DNA of 31,420 nt from an uncultured Solimonas sp. (lineage in GTDB: Bacteria; Pseudomonadota; Gammaproteobacteria; Nevskiales; Nevskiaceae): positions 1 to 31,420 of the forward strand of contig CAMLDZ010000032.1 of NCBI GenBank assembly GCA_946478985.1, given 5' to 3'. The position numbers were made by a program, and so were the translations under genes. The notes beneath the pieces were generated by a model that saw nothing but the letters and a program-made list of their open reading frames with translations, was not told the origin of the DNA and did not search any database. This document shows, piece by piece, positions 1 to 8,124 of this stretch. Each line of letters opens with the position of its first letter. Within the stretch, counting starts at the first letter, position 1.

Positions 1-244
1 AGATCTCCTCGACGCCGCTGCTGGCCTGCGGGGCCGCCTGCGCGACTTGCGTGGCCGGCGCCTGATCCTGTGCATCGGCGGTCGGCTCGGCCTGCGCCAC
101 TTCAGCGGCATCCAGGCTGTCCTGGGCCTGCTGGGCCAGACCCGGCGTCAGCCAGAGCGAAAGAACGACCGCGGATGCCAGCGGTGCAAAGCGAAAAGGC
201 AGCACAGATGTTGCGCCGCCAGCAGCGTGTTGTTGCGTATTCAT
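1..244 (-). CDS. N-terminal fragment of a probable TonB-dependent receptor (runs off the window)
   Basis: Reading the minus strand from an ATG at 244-242 gives 81 open codons to the window edge. The protein starts MNTQQHAAGGATSVLPFR, then has a hydrophobic stretch (about residues 20-36) ending PGLA, a plausible signal peptidase I site near residue 37. A Gln/Ala-rich linker follows, and the fragment ends SSGVEEI. In many TonB-dependent receptors this layout leads straight into a TonB box of the VEEIVVTG type, so the rest of the gene is probably a plug and 22-strand barrel that takes up an iron chelate, vitamin or glycan. That is inference, because no plug or barrel sequence is visible. The gene diverges from the porin gene at 430 across an AT-rich spacer. 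It could instead be another secreted Ala/Gln-rich protein. Confidence 0.55.
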   Translation of the reverse strand, partial: MNTQQHAAGGATSVLPFRFAPLASAVVLSLWLTPGLAQQAQDSLDAAEVAQAEPTADAQDQAPATQVAQAAPQASSGVEEI

Positions 245-323
245 CAGGTCCCCTGTCAAACCCGTCAGTTACTGCGAGGGACCGGACTTTATGTATCTAA
301 AAAAAATATCGAAAAGAACTTGA

Positions 324-341
324 GGCTCTATATTAAGAGCC
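324..341. promoter_or_regulatory. Inverted repeat in an AT-rich divergent spacer
   Basis: GGCTCT and AGAGCC are perfect 6-bp arms around the loop ATATTA. They lie in the 185-bp spacer between the divergent receptor fragment (start 244) and the porin gene (start 430). The spacer is far more AT-rich than its surroundings, with A-runs near 300 and 400, as expected for a shared promoter region. A TATATT hexamer at 329-334 could be a -10, but no convincing -35 sits at the right distance. The repeat could bind a regulator; none is identified. Confidence 0.35.
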
Positions 342-429
342 AGCCGCATGCACAAACCGCGTGCAAATGCCTTCACACTCGTGAAAACAAAGCAGCGACA
401 AAAAAACCTCCGGAGTGGAATTTAGATAG

Positions 430-1830
430 ATGAAAACGTGCTTGAAGCAGGACGGCCTGCGCACCGCCCTGTCACTGCTGTCGTGGGTGGCGATCGCCGC
501 CACGAGCGCGACCGCGCGCGCGGACGATGGCGCCATCGTCGAATCGCGCGGTTACGGCACCAGGGCCGAGAGCGAACCGCCACGCTACGTGCGGCGCGCC
601 AGCGAGACCGGCTACGCGGCGCTGAGCGGGCTCGACTGGCTGTCGCTGGGCGCCGATTACCGCGTCCGCTACGAAAACCGTCACCACGATTACCGTTTCG
701 GCACCGCCAGCGATGATCCCCTGCTGCTGCGCACGCGCCTGTACCTGGGCATCGATCGCGTCCTCGATCCGCTGCGCCTGGCGGTGGAACTGCAGGACTC
801 GCGGATCGTCCATACCGATACCGCCGACAGCACGCGCGACGTCAACAAGCATGACGTGCTGCAGGCCTATGCCGAGCTGTATGGCCGTGACTGGCTCGGC
901 AGCGGCGAACCGCTGCGGCTGCAGGCCGGACGGCTGGCTTTCGAATATCTGGATCGCCGGCTGATCAGCCGCAACCCCTGGCGCAACACCACCAACGCCT
1001 TTCAGGGCGCGCGCCTGATCGCCGGCTCGCACGGCGGCCAGGGCTGGGTGGACGTGCTGGCGGTGCAACCGGTGGAGATCCGTACCGACGAGGCCGACCG
1101 CGCCGACCAGGGCCGCTGGTTCTACGGCGCCATCGGCCAATGGAATGGCTGGTCGCAGATCGCCGTGCTGCAGCCATACGCCCTGTTGCTCGACGAAGAC
1201 TCGCGCAGCGGCCGGCCCGGCGGCCGCGAGATCTATACCTGGGGCCTGCGCGGCTTCGCGGTGTTTAAGTCCGGCTTCGATTACGACGTCGACCTGGCCG
1301 CGCAGACCGGTCACAACGGCGCGCTCGATCACCAGGCCTGGGCCGGCACCGCCGAGCTCGGCTATACCTTTGCGCAGACCTGGAAGCCGCGCACCAGCGT
1401 CTCCATCGGCTACGCCAGCGGCGACGACGACCCCGACGACGGCGACAGCCATCGCTTCAACCGCCTGTTCGGCTTCGCCCGCCCCTGGTCGGCCAGCGAT
1501 TACCAGATCTGGGAAAACATCCTGACGCCGAAGGCGCATCTCGAGCTCAAGCCCAGCGCCGCCGTGCAGCTCGAAGCCGGCTACGGCGCGTTCTGGCTGG
1601 CATCCGCGCACGACGCCTGGTCCAACGCCGGCCGCCGCGACAGCAGCGGCAGCAGCGGCCGCTTCATCGGCGAGGAGATCGACGCCCGCCTGCGCTGGCG
1701 GCCCGATCCCCGCGTCGAGCTGATCAGCGGCTATGCGCACTTTTTTCCCGGCCGCTTCGCCGAAAACACCGGCCCGGCGCCGGACAGCGACTTCTTCTAC
1801 CTGGAGCTGACGCTGCAGGCCTTCAAATGA
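430..1830 (+). CDS. Alginate-export-family outer-membrane porin
   Basis: The 466-residue protein has a signal peptide (hydrophobic core about residues 12-29, likely cleavage after ARA-31). The rest alternates polar and aromatic/hydrophobic residues, as in beta-barrel strands. The pattern is that of the alginate export (AlgE-like) family: an early strand with DYRVRYENR, then LLRTRLYLG, an [13 protein letters not shown] segment and a C-terminal strand ending in LTLQAFK. Family members are monomeric barrels that pass anionic polysaccharide or small solutes. No alginate biosynthesis gene is nearby, so the substrate is open and AlgE function should not be assumed. The ATG at 430 is preceded by CGGAG at 411-415, a long spacing. 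It is transcribed away from the receptor fragment, and purC follows after about 80 bp. Confidence 0.75.
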   Translation: MKTCLKQDGLRTALSLLSWVAIAATSATARADDGAIVESRGYGTRAESEPPRYVRRASETGYAALSGLDWLSLGADYRVRYENRHHDYRFGTASDDPLLLRTRLYLGIDRVLDPLRLAVELQDSRIVHTDTADSTRDVNKHDVLQAYAELYGRDWLGSGEPLRLQAGRLAFEYLDRRLISRNPWRNTTNAFQGARLIAGSHGGQGWVDVLAVQPVEIRTDEADRADQGRWFYGAIGQWNGWSQIAVLQPYALLLDEDSRSGRPGGREIYTWGLRGFAVFKSGFDYDVDLAAQTGHNGALDHQAWAGTAELGYTFAQTWKPRTSVSIGYASGDDDPDDGDSHRFNRLFGFARPWSASDYQIWENILTPKAHLELKPSAAVQLEAGYGAFWLASAHDAWSNAGRRDSSGSSGRFIGEEIDARLRWRPDPRVELISGYAHFFPGRFAENTGPAPDSDFFYLELTLQAFK

Positions 1831-1909
1831 GCGCAGACGCACCGCTTTGCCTGCGCCCATGCGCTTTGCGCACAATGCGCACCTGTTCCCCTGCCCTGCC
1901 GTAACGCCC

Positions 1910-2794
1910 ATGCTCTCCCTGTACGAATCGAACCTCAGCAGCGTCCCGCGCCTCCATCAGGGCAAGGTCCGCGACATCTACGCGCTGGGTGATTCGCACC
2001 TGCTGATCGTCACCACCGACCGGCTGTCGGCCTTCGACGTGATCCTGCCGCAACCGATCCCGGGCAAGGGCGCGGTGCTCACCGCCGTCAGCAATTTCTG
2101 GATGGCGCGCTTCACGCATCTGGTGCCCAACCATCTGGCGCCGGACGTCGATCTGGCGCAGTACCTCAACGCCGACGAGATCCGCCAGATCGCCGGCCGC
2201 AGCGTGGTCGCCCGCAAGCTCAAGGCGCTGCCGATCGAAGCCGTGGTGCGCGGCCATCTGATCGGCAGCGGCTGGAAGGATTACAAGAAGACCGGCGCTG
2301 TCTGCGGCATCGCGCTGCCGGCCGGGCTGCAGCTGGCCGACCGCCTGCCGGAGCCGATCTTCACGCCGGCCGACAAGGCGCCGGTCGGCCAGCACGACGA
2401 GAACATCTCCTATGCCGAGGTCGAGCGCCGCATCGGTGCGTCGCTGGCCGCGCAGGTCCGCGACACCACGCTGGCGCTGTACCGCGAGGCCGCCGAGTAC
2501 GCGGCGACGCGCGGCATCATCATCGCCGACACCAAGTTCGAGTTCGGCGTCGACGACGACGGCCGCCTGCACCTGATCGACGAGGCGCTGACGCCGGACT
2601 CCTCGCGCTTCTGGCCGGCCGAGACCTACCGCCCCGGCATCAGCCCGCCGAGCTTCGACAAGCAGTTCGTGCGCGACTACCTGGAAACCCTGGACTGGGA
2701 CAAGAAGGCGCCCGGCCCGACGCTGCCGGAAGAGATCATCGCCAAGACCGCCGCCAAGTATCGCGAGGCGCAGCGGCTGCTGACCGGCGAATGA
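1910..2794 (+). CDS. purC: Phosphoribosylaminoimidazole-succinocarboxamide synthase (SAICAR synthase)
   Basis: The enzyme joins CAIR to aspartate using ATP in cytosolic de novo purine synthesis. The 294-residue product belongs to the longer class of SAICAR synthases. It starts with a substrate-binding N-lobe ([17 protein letters not shown]) and [20 protein letters not shown]. It continues with [14 protein letters not shown], a [20 protein letters not shown] loop and [10 protein letters not shown]...[15 protein letters not shown], which hold nucleotide and metal ligands. The frame opens upstream at ATGs 1847 and 1859, but homology begins at [14 protein letters not shown], so I chose 1910. No clear Shine-Dalgarno precedes any of the three, so the exact start is less certain than the identity. 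The marC-like gene follows 16 bp after the stop. Confidence 0.95.
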   Translation: MLSLYESNLSSVPRLHQGKVRDIYALGDSHLLIVTTDRLSAFDVILPQPIPGKGAVLTAVSNFWMARFTHLVPNHLAPDVDLAQYLNADEIRQIAGRSVVARKLKALPIEAVVRGHLIGSGWKDYKKTGAVCGIALPAGLQLADRLPEPIFTPADKAPVGQHDENISYAEVERRIGASLAAQVRDTTLALYREAAEYAATRGIIIADTKFEFGVDDDGRLHLIDEALTPDSSRFWPAETYRPGISPPSFDKQFVRDYLETLDWDKKAPGPTLPEEIIAKTAAKYREAQRLLTGE

Positions 2795-2810
2795 GACCGC
2801 CGCGGCGCGC

Positions 2811-3407
2811 ATGAGCATCGCCTCCGCCGCCGTCCTGCTGTTCCTGGTGATGGACCCGCTGGGCAATGTGCCGCTGTTCCTGACGGCGCTCAGGCGTGTG
2901 CCCGCCGCGCGGCTGCGGCCGGTGATCCTGCGCGAGATGAGCTTTGCGCTGGCGACGCTGCTGATCTTCCTGCTCGCCGGCGGCCACCTGCTGCGTCTGC
3001 TCGGCCTTTCGCAACCGGCGCTGACGGTGGCCGGCGGCGTGATCCTGATGCTGATCGCGCTGCGCATGGTCTTTCCGGTGGCCGAGCGTCATGGCGACGA
3101 GGCGCCGAACGCCGAGCCCTTCCTGGTGCCGCTGGCGATTCCCTATGTGGCGGGCCCCTCGGCGCTGGCGACCGTGCTGCTGATGATGAGCCGCGAGCCG
3201 GCGCGCTGGCTGGAATGGATCGCAGCGGTACTGCTGGCCTGGGGCGCCTGCCTGCCGATCATGCTCAGCGCGGTGCGGCTGCGCCGCCTGCTCGGTGAGC
3301 GCGGCCTCACCGCGGTCGAGCGCCTGATGGGCCTGCTGCTGGTGACGATCGCGGTCGAGATGATGATGAACGGGGTGGCCGCCTTCTGGCTCAGCCATCG
3401 CGCTTGA
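2811..3407 (+). CDS. MarC-family inner-membrane protein
   Basis: This 198-residue, strongly hydrophobic protein has about six membrane segments. The family signature FLVMDPLGNVPLFL is near the N-terminus, and a second conserved segment, VPLAIPYVAGPSALATV, falls around residues 105-121. These mark the MarC/UPF0056 family of integral inner-membrane proteins. Their function is unknown; the old link of E. coli MarC to multiple antibiotic resistance was not upheld. The protein is slightly shorter than typical members (about 200-220 residues). It follows purC by 16 bp on the same strand, so the two are probably co-transcribed, although no functional link is evident. No good ribosome-binding site precedes the ATG. 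Confidence 0.88.
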   Translation: MSIASAAVLLFLVMDPLGNVPLFLTALRRVPAARLRPVILREMSFALATLLIFLLAGGHLLRLLGLSQPALTVAGGVILMLIALRMVFPVAERHGDEAPNAEPFLVPLAIPYVAGPSALATVLLMMSREPARWLEWIAAVLLAWGACLPIMLSAVRLRRLLGERGLTAVERLMGLLLVTIAVEMMMNGVAAFWLSHRA

Positions 3408-3481
3408 GCGCGGCTGCCAAGTCGCCGGCGGTGACCGGGCTGTTATGCTCGCCGCACAACGAGCCAGGGGGAGTCACCAAG

Positions 3482-3862
3482 ATGACGATTGCGCTGTGGT
3501 GCGTACTGGTTGCGAGCTTGCAGCCGTTCCTGTTCACGATCGTCGCCAAGAGCAGCCGGCGCTTCGACAACGCCCGGCCGCGCGAATACCTGGAGCAGTG
3601 CAGCGGCTGGCGCAAGCGCGCGCACTGGGCGCAGCTCAACACCTTCGAAGGCTTTCCGCCGTTCGCGGCGGCGGCGATCATCGCCCACGTCGTCGCCGGA
3701 CCCAATCCGACGGCCGATCTGCTGGCGATCGCCTACCTGGTGCTGCGCCTGCTGTTCGGCATCTGCTATATCGTCGACCAGGCCACGCTGCGCTCGCTGG
3801 TCTGGTTCGGCGCCATGGCCTGCACGGTGGGCTTGTTCGTGGTCGCCGCCGGCGCCCATTGA
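3482..3862 (+). CDS. MAPEG-family membrane protein
   Basis: The 126-residue protein has four predicted membrane helices (about residues 2-20, 54-72, 78-96 and 104-124). The conserved region between helices 1 and 2 carries WRKRAHWAQLNTFEGFPPFA, typical of the MAPEG superfamily (membrane-associated proteins in eicosanoid and glutathione metabolism). Bacterial members are mostly uncharacterised; some have glutathione transferase activity. The frame opens earlier, at 3404, overlapping the end of the marC-like gene. The sequence AGGGGGAG at 3466-3473 sits eight bases before the ATG at 3482, and homology starts there, so this start is favoured. The substrate is unknown. Confidence 0.85.
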   Translation: MTIALWCVLVASLQPFLFTIVAKSSRRFDNARPREYLEQCSGWRKRAHWAQLNTFEGFPPFAAAAIIAHVVAGPNPTADLLAIAYLVLRLLFGICYIVDQATLRSLVWFGAMACTVGLFVVAAGAH

Positions 3863-3898
3863 CGGCCCTCACTCACCCGCATCGGGAGCAAGCCGCTC

Positions 3899-4261
3899 AT
3901 GCAGATCAAGATCGAGATCGACCTCCGCCCCGAGGAGCTGCGCCGTTTTCTCGGCCTGCCCGATGTCTCGGGCCTGCAGGAGGATGTGATCGCCTTCCTG
4001 CGCGACAAGATCGGCGCGGCCGGCGATTTCGACGCGCAGCAGTTCGTCCGCAACAACATCGACGTGCTGCGTCGCAATCCGGCGTGGAAGAAGCTGGCCG
4101 GACGCTTCCGCCTAGACACCGACGAAACCCCTGCGGCGGCCCGCGGCCCGACCGGCAAGGCGCGTCGCAAGAGCGCAGCGGCGCCGCGCAAGCGCAGCCG
4201 CAAAGCGCGCCCCGCCAAGAAGGTCGCTGCGAGCGCAGAAGTGGAACCTGCGCAGGACTGA
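3899..4261 (+). CDS. DUF6489-type small protein with a basic Lys/Arg/Ala tail
   Basis: The 120-residue protein has two parts. Residues 1-75 are a compact domain starting MQIKIEIDLRPEELRRFLGLPD and containing FVRNNIDVLRRNPAWKK, which I recognise as DUF6489; members are small, uncharacterised proteobacterial proteins. Residues 85-112 are a low-complexity basic tail rich in RRK, KRSRKAR and AKK. GGGAG at 3884-3888 precedes the ATG by ten bases. The gene converges on the phasin gene, whose protein also ends in a Lys/Ala-rich tail. Such tails can bind DNA or polyanions, and a role near polyhydroxyalkanoate granules is possible but only suggested by position. Family assignment is from memory of the N-terminal pattern. 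Confidence 0.7.
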   Translation: MQIKIEIDLRPEELRRFLGLPDVSGLQEDVIAFLRDKIGAAGDFDAQQFVRNNIDVLRRNPAWKKLAGRFRLDTDETPAAARGPTGKARRKSAAAPRKRSRKARPAKKVAASAEVEPAQD

Positions 4262-4288
4262 GTGCGCCGTTTGACGCGCAAACAAAAA

Positions 4289-4335
4289 GGGCGGGATCAA
4301 CCCGCCCCTCTCTGGCTGGCTCCGCAAGCGGAGCC
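4289..4335 (-). terminator. Phasin transcription terminator with an adjacent second hairpin
   Basis: GGGCGGG (4289-4295) pairs with CCCGCCC (4301-4307). Read on the minus strand, the stem is followed by TTTTTGTTT, a classical intrinsic terminator for the phasin gene, which stops at 4359. A second hairpin, GGCTCC/GGAGCC at 4318-4335, lies between the stop codon and this terminator. On the plus strand the same stem has no U-run after it, so it ends the opposing DUF6489 transcript only weakly, if at all. Confidence 0.8.
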
Positions 4336-4358
4336 GGCCGCTGTCCTGCCCGCGTGAC

Positions 4359-4850
4359 TTAGGCTTCGACTGCGACCTCGGCCTTCTTCTTGGCAACCTT
4401 GACCGCCTTCTTGGCCTTGGCGGTGGTCTTCTTGGCGGCCTTCTTGGCGGCCTTGGCGACCTTGGTCTTCTGCCCCTGGATCTTCGCCGAGATCGTATCG
4501 ACACCACCCTTCAGCGTCTTGGCCAGTTCATCGCCGGTCTTGGTGACGACCTTGAGCGAATCGTTGTACGCGCTGACCACGGTGGCCTTGCCTTCCGGCA
4601 CGTAGGCGACCGGATTGGCGGCGACGGCCTTGAGGCCATCGGCGACCGCCTTGCTGTAGCTGGTCTGCACGAGCGAGGCGAGTTCCTTGCCGGCGGCGAC
4701 GTTGGTGTCGACCAGTTCCTGCACGCCTTCGATGACGATGCTGTTGGCAGCCTTCAGCGTCTCGACGCTGACTTCCAGGACTTCCTGGCCGCGCGAGACG
4801 ACGAGATCGGCCTTGGTTTTCACATCGCTGATGATCGTTTCAACACTCAT
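4359..4850 (-). CDS. Phasin family protein with a Lys/Ala-rich C-terminal tail
   Basis: The 163-residue, helix-rich protein is a phasin, an amphipathic protein that coats polyhydroxyalkanoate (PHA) granules and controls their size and number. Residues 1-115 form the phasin helical domain (SRGQEVLEVSVETLKAANS, then a long amphipathic helix through GKELASLVQTSYSKAVADGL). Residues 128-160 are a repetitive tail of KAAKKAAKKTTAKAKKA type, like the histone-H1-like tail of PhaF, which binds DNA and helps granule partitioning. The frame opens further upstream, but AGGAG sits just before the ATG at 4850 and the phasin domain begins there. The gene has its own promoter and terminator. No PHA synthase is in the window. 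Confidence 0.9.
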   Translation of the reverse strand: MSVETIISDVKTKADLVVSRGQEVLEVSVETLKAANSIVIEGVQELVDTNVAAGKELASLVQTSYSKAVADGLKAVAANPVAYVPEGKATVVSAYNDSLKVVTKTGDELAKTLKGGVDTISAKIQGQKTKVAKAAKKAAKKTTAKAKKAVKVAKKKAEVAVEA

Positions 4851-4902
4851 GCGGCACTCCTGTTTGGGTCGTCGACTCGAAGAATTCGGGCTTATCGGGA
4901 GC

Positions 4903-4935
4903 TTGTTGCGATGCAACAATGCTGCGGCACAGCAT
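4903..4935. promoter_or_regulatory. Two abutting palindromes over the phasin -10 and start point (candidate operators)
   Basis: Palindrome A at 4919-4935 is ATGCTG-cggca-CAGCAT and overlaps the -10 hexamer. Palindrome B at 4903-4919 is TTGTTGC-gat-GCAACAA, just downstream of the predicted transcription start. Both arms are perfect and TGC-rich, and the two elements share one base. PhaR-type repressors of phasin genes bind TGC-rich operators, so these are natural candidates. The sequence shows the symmetry; the identity of the regulator is inferred. Confidence 0.6.
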
Positions 4936-4958
4936 AGCAACTGAGCGTTTGATGTCAA
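4931..4958 (-). promoter_or_regulatory. Sigma70-type promoter of the phasin gene
   Basis: On the minus strand a perfect -35 TTGACA (4958-4953) and a -10 TATGCT (4936-4931; 4 of 6 consensus) are separated by 16 bp. Transcription would start near 4924, giving a leader of about 75 nt before the phasin ATG at 4850. This is the best-formed sigma70 promoter in the window, consistent with an abundant granule protein. Confidence 0.75.
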
Positions 4959-5049
4959 CGCGCGCCGGCGCGCCAGCCGACCAACGGTCGCCGTCGCGGC
5001 GCCCGGATCGCCGAGGACATGAGCAAGGGCCGGTTGTTATCCTCGACCG

Positions 5050-6393
5050 ATGGAACGCTATCTGCAGCGCCTGCGCGCACGCTTGTGGAACCATGATCCG
5101 AATCAGCCGCCGCGCCGCTTCGAGCAGCTCGGCCGCTATGTTTTCGTGATCGCCCGCGACCTCATCGACGGTCAGCTGACGATGCGCGCGATGAGCCTGG
5201 TCTACACCACGCTGCTGTCGATCGTGCCTTTGCTGGCGCTGGCGTTCTCGGTGCTCAAGGCGCTGGGTGCGCACAATGCGCTCAGGCCCTTCCTGCTCGA
5301 GTTCCTTGCCCCGCTCGGCGCCCAGGCCGAGGAACTGGCCAGCAATGTGGTCGGCTTCATCGAGAAGATCCAGGTCGGCGTGCTCGGCTCGCTGGGCGTG
5401 GCGCTGCTGTTCTGGTCGGCCCTGTCGCTGATCCAGAAGGTCGAGAGCAGCTTCAACTATGTCTGGCGCGTCGAGCGGCCGCGTCCGCTGTCGCAGAAGC
5501 TCGGCGAGTACTTCGCGGTGCTGACGATAGGCCCGGTACTGATCTTCACGGCGATCGGCATCACCGCCAGCGTGATGAGCTCGGCACTGGTTTCCGGCCT
5601 GGCGCGGATCGAACCGTTCGGCTACCTGGTCTACCTGCTCGGCAAGCTGATTCCCTATCTGCTGATCGTCGGCCTGTTCACCTTCGTCTACGCCTTCGTG
5701 CCGAATACGCGGGTCAGACCCCGCGCGGCGGCGCTGGGCGGCGTGGTCGCCGGCCTGCTGTGGCAGAGCGGCAGTCTGGCGTTCGCCTCGTTCGTCGCCG
5801 GCGCCACCAACTACAACGCGATCTACTCCAGCTTCGCGATCCTGATCTTCCTGCTGATCTGGATCTACGTCGGCTGGATGATCCTGCTGATCGGCTGCCA
5901 GCTGGCGTTTTACGTGCAGCACCCGGAACACCTGAAACCGCAGCGCGCGCCGACCCTGCTCGGCGGCCGCGAGATGGAGTATCTGGCGCTGATGATCATG
6001 GCGCTGTGCGGCCAGCGCTTCGTGCGCGGCGAGCAGGGCTATACCGAGGAAGAGCTGAGCCTTGCCCTCGGCGCCGAGCCGGAACATGTGCAGCGCATGG
6101 TCGAGCAGTTGCTGTTCCACGGGCTGCTGACTGAATCCGGCCGCAGCCGCACGCTGCTGATGCCGGCTGTCGACCTCGAATCGATTCCGCTGGCGAGGCT
6201 CTGGCAGCTGGCCCGCACTGGCGGCGGCGGTATTCCGGCGACACGGCTGACACTGGCGCGCGAGGCGCGCGGGCTGCTGGAACAGGCCGAAGCCGATTTC
6301 GAGGCCCGTCACCGCGGGCTCAGCGTCCGCGACTGGCTGCTCGGCAAGTCCGGCACCACCCAGGGCGACAACGACAAGATCCAGGAGAAGTGA
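5050..6393 (+). CDS. YihY/BrkB-family inner-membrane protein with a C-terminal winged-helix extension
   Basis: The 447-residue protein has a cytosolic N-terminus followed by the YihY/UPF0761 (BrkB) membrane domain of six helices over about residues 30-295. Typical segments are MRAMSLVYTTLLSIVPLLAL, FWSALSLIQKVESSFNYVWR, FVPNTRVRPRAAALGGVVAG and a final helix, ILIFLLIWIYVGWMILLIG. The family was once misassigned as ribonuclease BN and its real function is unknown. Residues 310-447 form a soluble tail resembling a winged helix (YTEEELSLALGAEPEHVQRM, LLTESGR). This tail is seen in the longer members and absent from the roughly 290-residue E. coli YihY. The stop codon overlaps the next start (TGATG at 6391-6395), so the protein is translationally coupled to the acyl-CoA ligase. 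Confidence 0.88.
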   Translation: MERYLQRLRARLWNHDPNQPPRRFEQLGRYVFVIARDLIDGQLTMRAMSLVYTTLLSIVPLLALAFSVLKALGAHNALRPFLLEFLAPLGAQAEELASNVVGFIEKIQVGVLGSLGVALLFWSALSLIQKVESSFNYVWRVERPRPLSQKLGEYFAVLTIGPVLIFTAIGITASVMSSALVSGLARIEPFGYLVYLLGKLIPYLLIVGLFTFVYAFVPNTRVRPRAAALGGVVAGLLWQSGSLAFASFVAGATNYNAIYSSFAILIFLLIWIYVGWMILLIGCQLAFYVQHPEHLKPQRAPTLLGGREMEYLALMIMALCGQRFVRGEQGYTEEELSLALGAEPEHVQRMVEQLLFHGLLTESGRSRTLLMPAVDLESIPLARLWQLARTGGGGIPATRLTLAREARGLLEQAEADFEARHRGLSVRDWLLGKSGTTQGDNDKIQEK

Positions 6394-8069
6394 TGGAAAG
6401 CCCCGCTACACCGGCGGATCGCCCATGGTTTTCCGCTTATCCGCCCGGCATGCCACGCACGGTGGATCTTCAGGCCTATGCCTCCCTGGTGGACGTACTG
6501 GAACAAAGTTGCGCGCGCTACGGCGAGCAGATCGCCTACGAGTGCATGGGCACGACGCTGCGCTTCACCGATCTCGACCGCCTGAGCCGCGACTTCGCCG
6601 CCTATCTGCAGCTCGCCGGCCTGCAGCGCGGCGACCGCGTCGCGCTGATGATGCCGAATCTGCTGCAGTACCCGCTGGCGCTGTTCGGCGTGCTGCGCGC
6701 CGGCCTGGTCGTCGTCAACGTCAACCCGCTTTACACGCCGCGCGAGCTGGAACACCAGTTGCGCGACAGCGGCGCAGTCGCGATCGTGGTCGTCGAAAAT
6801 TTCTGCGCGACGCTGCAGCAGGTGATCGGCAAGACCGCTGTGCGCATGGTGATCAGCACGCAGATCGGCGATCTGGCGGCCGCGCCGGCGCGCTGGCTGA
6901 CCAATTTCGTGGTCAAGCACGTCCGCAAGATGGTGCCAGCCTGGAAGATCGCCGGCAGCGTGCCGCTGCGTCAGGCGTTGCGCCGAGGCCGCAACCGCGC
7001 GCCGGCGCGCGTCGCTTTGGGGCATGACGACATCGCCTTCCTGCAGTACACCGGCGGCACCACCGGCATGGCCAAGGGCGCCGTGCTGACGCATGGCAAC
7101 GCCGTCGCCAACCTGCAGCAGATCAGCGCCTGGATGGGCCCGAAGCTCACGGACGGCGCCGAGGTGATCGTCACCGCACTGCCGCTGTATCACATCTTTG
7201 CGCTGACAGTGAACGCCCTGCTTTTTCTGAAGCATGGCGGCCGCAACCTGCTGATCACCAACCCGCGCGACATGCCGGGCTTCGTCACCACGCTGCGTGG
7301 CAGCGGCTTTACCGCGATTACCGGCGTCAACACGCTGTTCAATGGCCTGCTGCATACGCCGGGTTTTGCCGAGCTGGACTTCTCCACGCTCAAGCTGTCG
7401 GTGGGCGGCGGCACCGCGGTCCAGCAGGCGGTCGCCGAGCGCTGGCAGCGCACCACCGGCTGCCCCCTGACCGAAGGCTATGGCCTGACCGAATGCTCGC
7501 CGGTGGTCAGCTTTTCGGTCACGGGCTCGCCTTGGAACGGCACCATCGGCCTGCCCTTGCCGTCCACCGACGTGGCGCTGCGCGACGACGACAACCGCGA
7601 TGTCGCGTCCGGCAGCCCCGGCGAACTGTGCGTACGCGGCCCGCAGGTCATGCAGGGCTACTGGCAGAAACCGGAGGAAACCGCCAGGGTCTTCACCAGC
7701 GACGGCCTGCTGCGCACCGGTGACATGGTCGTGCTCGAAGCGCAGGGCTACCTGCGTATCGTCGACCGCAAGAAGGACATGATTCTGGTCTCGGGCTTCA
7801 ACGTCTACCCGAACGAGATCGAGAATGTCGTGGCACTGCATCCAGGCGTCCTCGAATGCGCCTGCGTCGGTGTCCCGGACGAAAGGTCCGGCGAAGCGGT
7901 GAAGCTTTTTGTGGTCCGCAAGGACCCGCAGCTGAGCGAGCACCAGCTGCGCGAGTACTGTCAGCAGAACCTCACTGGCTACAAGCAGCCGCGGCACATC
8001 GTCTTCATCAAGGAACTGCCGAAGAGCAATGTCGGCAAGGTGCTGCGCAAGGAGTTGCGGAGCAAGTAG
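6393..8069 (+). CDS. fadD: Long-chain fatty acid-CoA ligase (FadD-type)
   Basis: The enzyme activates long-chain fatty acids to acyl-CoA through an acyl-AMP intermediate, feeding beta-oxidation and, in PHA producers, polyester synthesis. The 558-residue product has the AMP-binding P-loop YTGGTTGMAKGA (residues 219-230), the acyl-adenylate motif EGYGLTECSPVV, LLRTGDMV, and the hinge and fatty-acid signature region DRKKDMILVSGFNVYPNEIE. The C-terminal catalytic lysine region reads LPKSNVGKVLRKELR. AGGAG at 6383-6387 and the TGATG overlap with the upstream yihY-like gene fix the ATG at 6393. Pairing with a YihY-family gene is unusual, but I cannot infer a function from it. A bidirectional terminator follows. 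Substrate chain length is not readable from sequence. Confidence 0.92.
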   Translation: MESPATPADRPWFSAYPPGMPRTVDLQAYASLVDVLEQSCARYGEQIAYECMGTTLRFTDLDRLSRDFAAYLQLAGLQRGDRVALMMPNLLQYPLALFGVLRAGLVVVNVNPLYTPRELEHQLRDSGAVAIVVVENFCATLQQVIGKTAVRMVISTQIGDLAAAPARWLTNFVVKHVRKMVPAWKIAGSVPLRQALRRGRNRAPARVALGHDDIAFLQYTGGTTGMAKGAVLTHGNAVANLQQISAWMGPKLTDGAEVIVTALPLYHIFALTVNALLFLKHGGRNLLITNPRDMPGFVTTLRGSGFTAITGVNTLFNGLLHTPGFAELDFSTLKLSVGGGTAVQQAVAERWQRTTGCPLTEGYGLTECSPVVSFSVTGSPWNGTIGLPLPSTDVALRDDDNRDVASGSPGELCVRGPQVMQGYWQKPEETARVFTSDGLLRTGDMVVLEAQGYLRIVDRKKDMILVSGFNVYPNEIENVVALHPGVLECACVGVPDERSGEAVKLFVVRKDPQLSEHQLREYCQQNLTGYKQPRHIVFIKELPKSNVGKVLRKELRSK

Positions 8070-8080
8070 CCCCAGCAACG

Positions 8081-8110
8081 AAAAAGCCCCGGCAACGCCG
8101 GGGCTTTTTT
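8081..8110. terminator. Bidirectional intrinsic terminator between fadD and fpr
   Basis: AAAAA, then GCCCCGGC, loop AACG and GCCGGGGC-type pairing, then TTTTTT. The A-run and T-run flank the stem symmetrically, so it can terminate the plus-strand fadD transcript (stop 8069) and the minus-strand fpr transcript (stop 8125). Confidence 0.9.
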
Positions 8111-8124
8111 GCACCTCGCGGGGC

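Noticed and set aside
255..275. CTGTCAA...GTCAGTT as a Pho box before the receptor fragment
   Set aside because: The TCA cores are 9 bp apart, not 11, and the second half does not fit the consensus.
472..1911. 479-codon minus-strand frame opposite the porin gene
   Set aside because: Antisense shadow; the plus-strand product has a signal peptide and recognisable barrel blocks.
6309..8114. 601-codon minus-strand frame opposite fadD
   Set aside because: Shadow of the fadD reading frame, with Gln/Arg/Asp-rich nonsense composition and no ribosome-binding site or motif.
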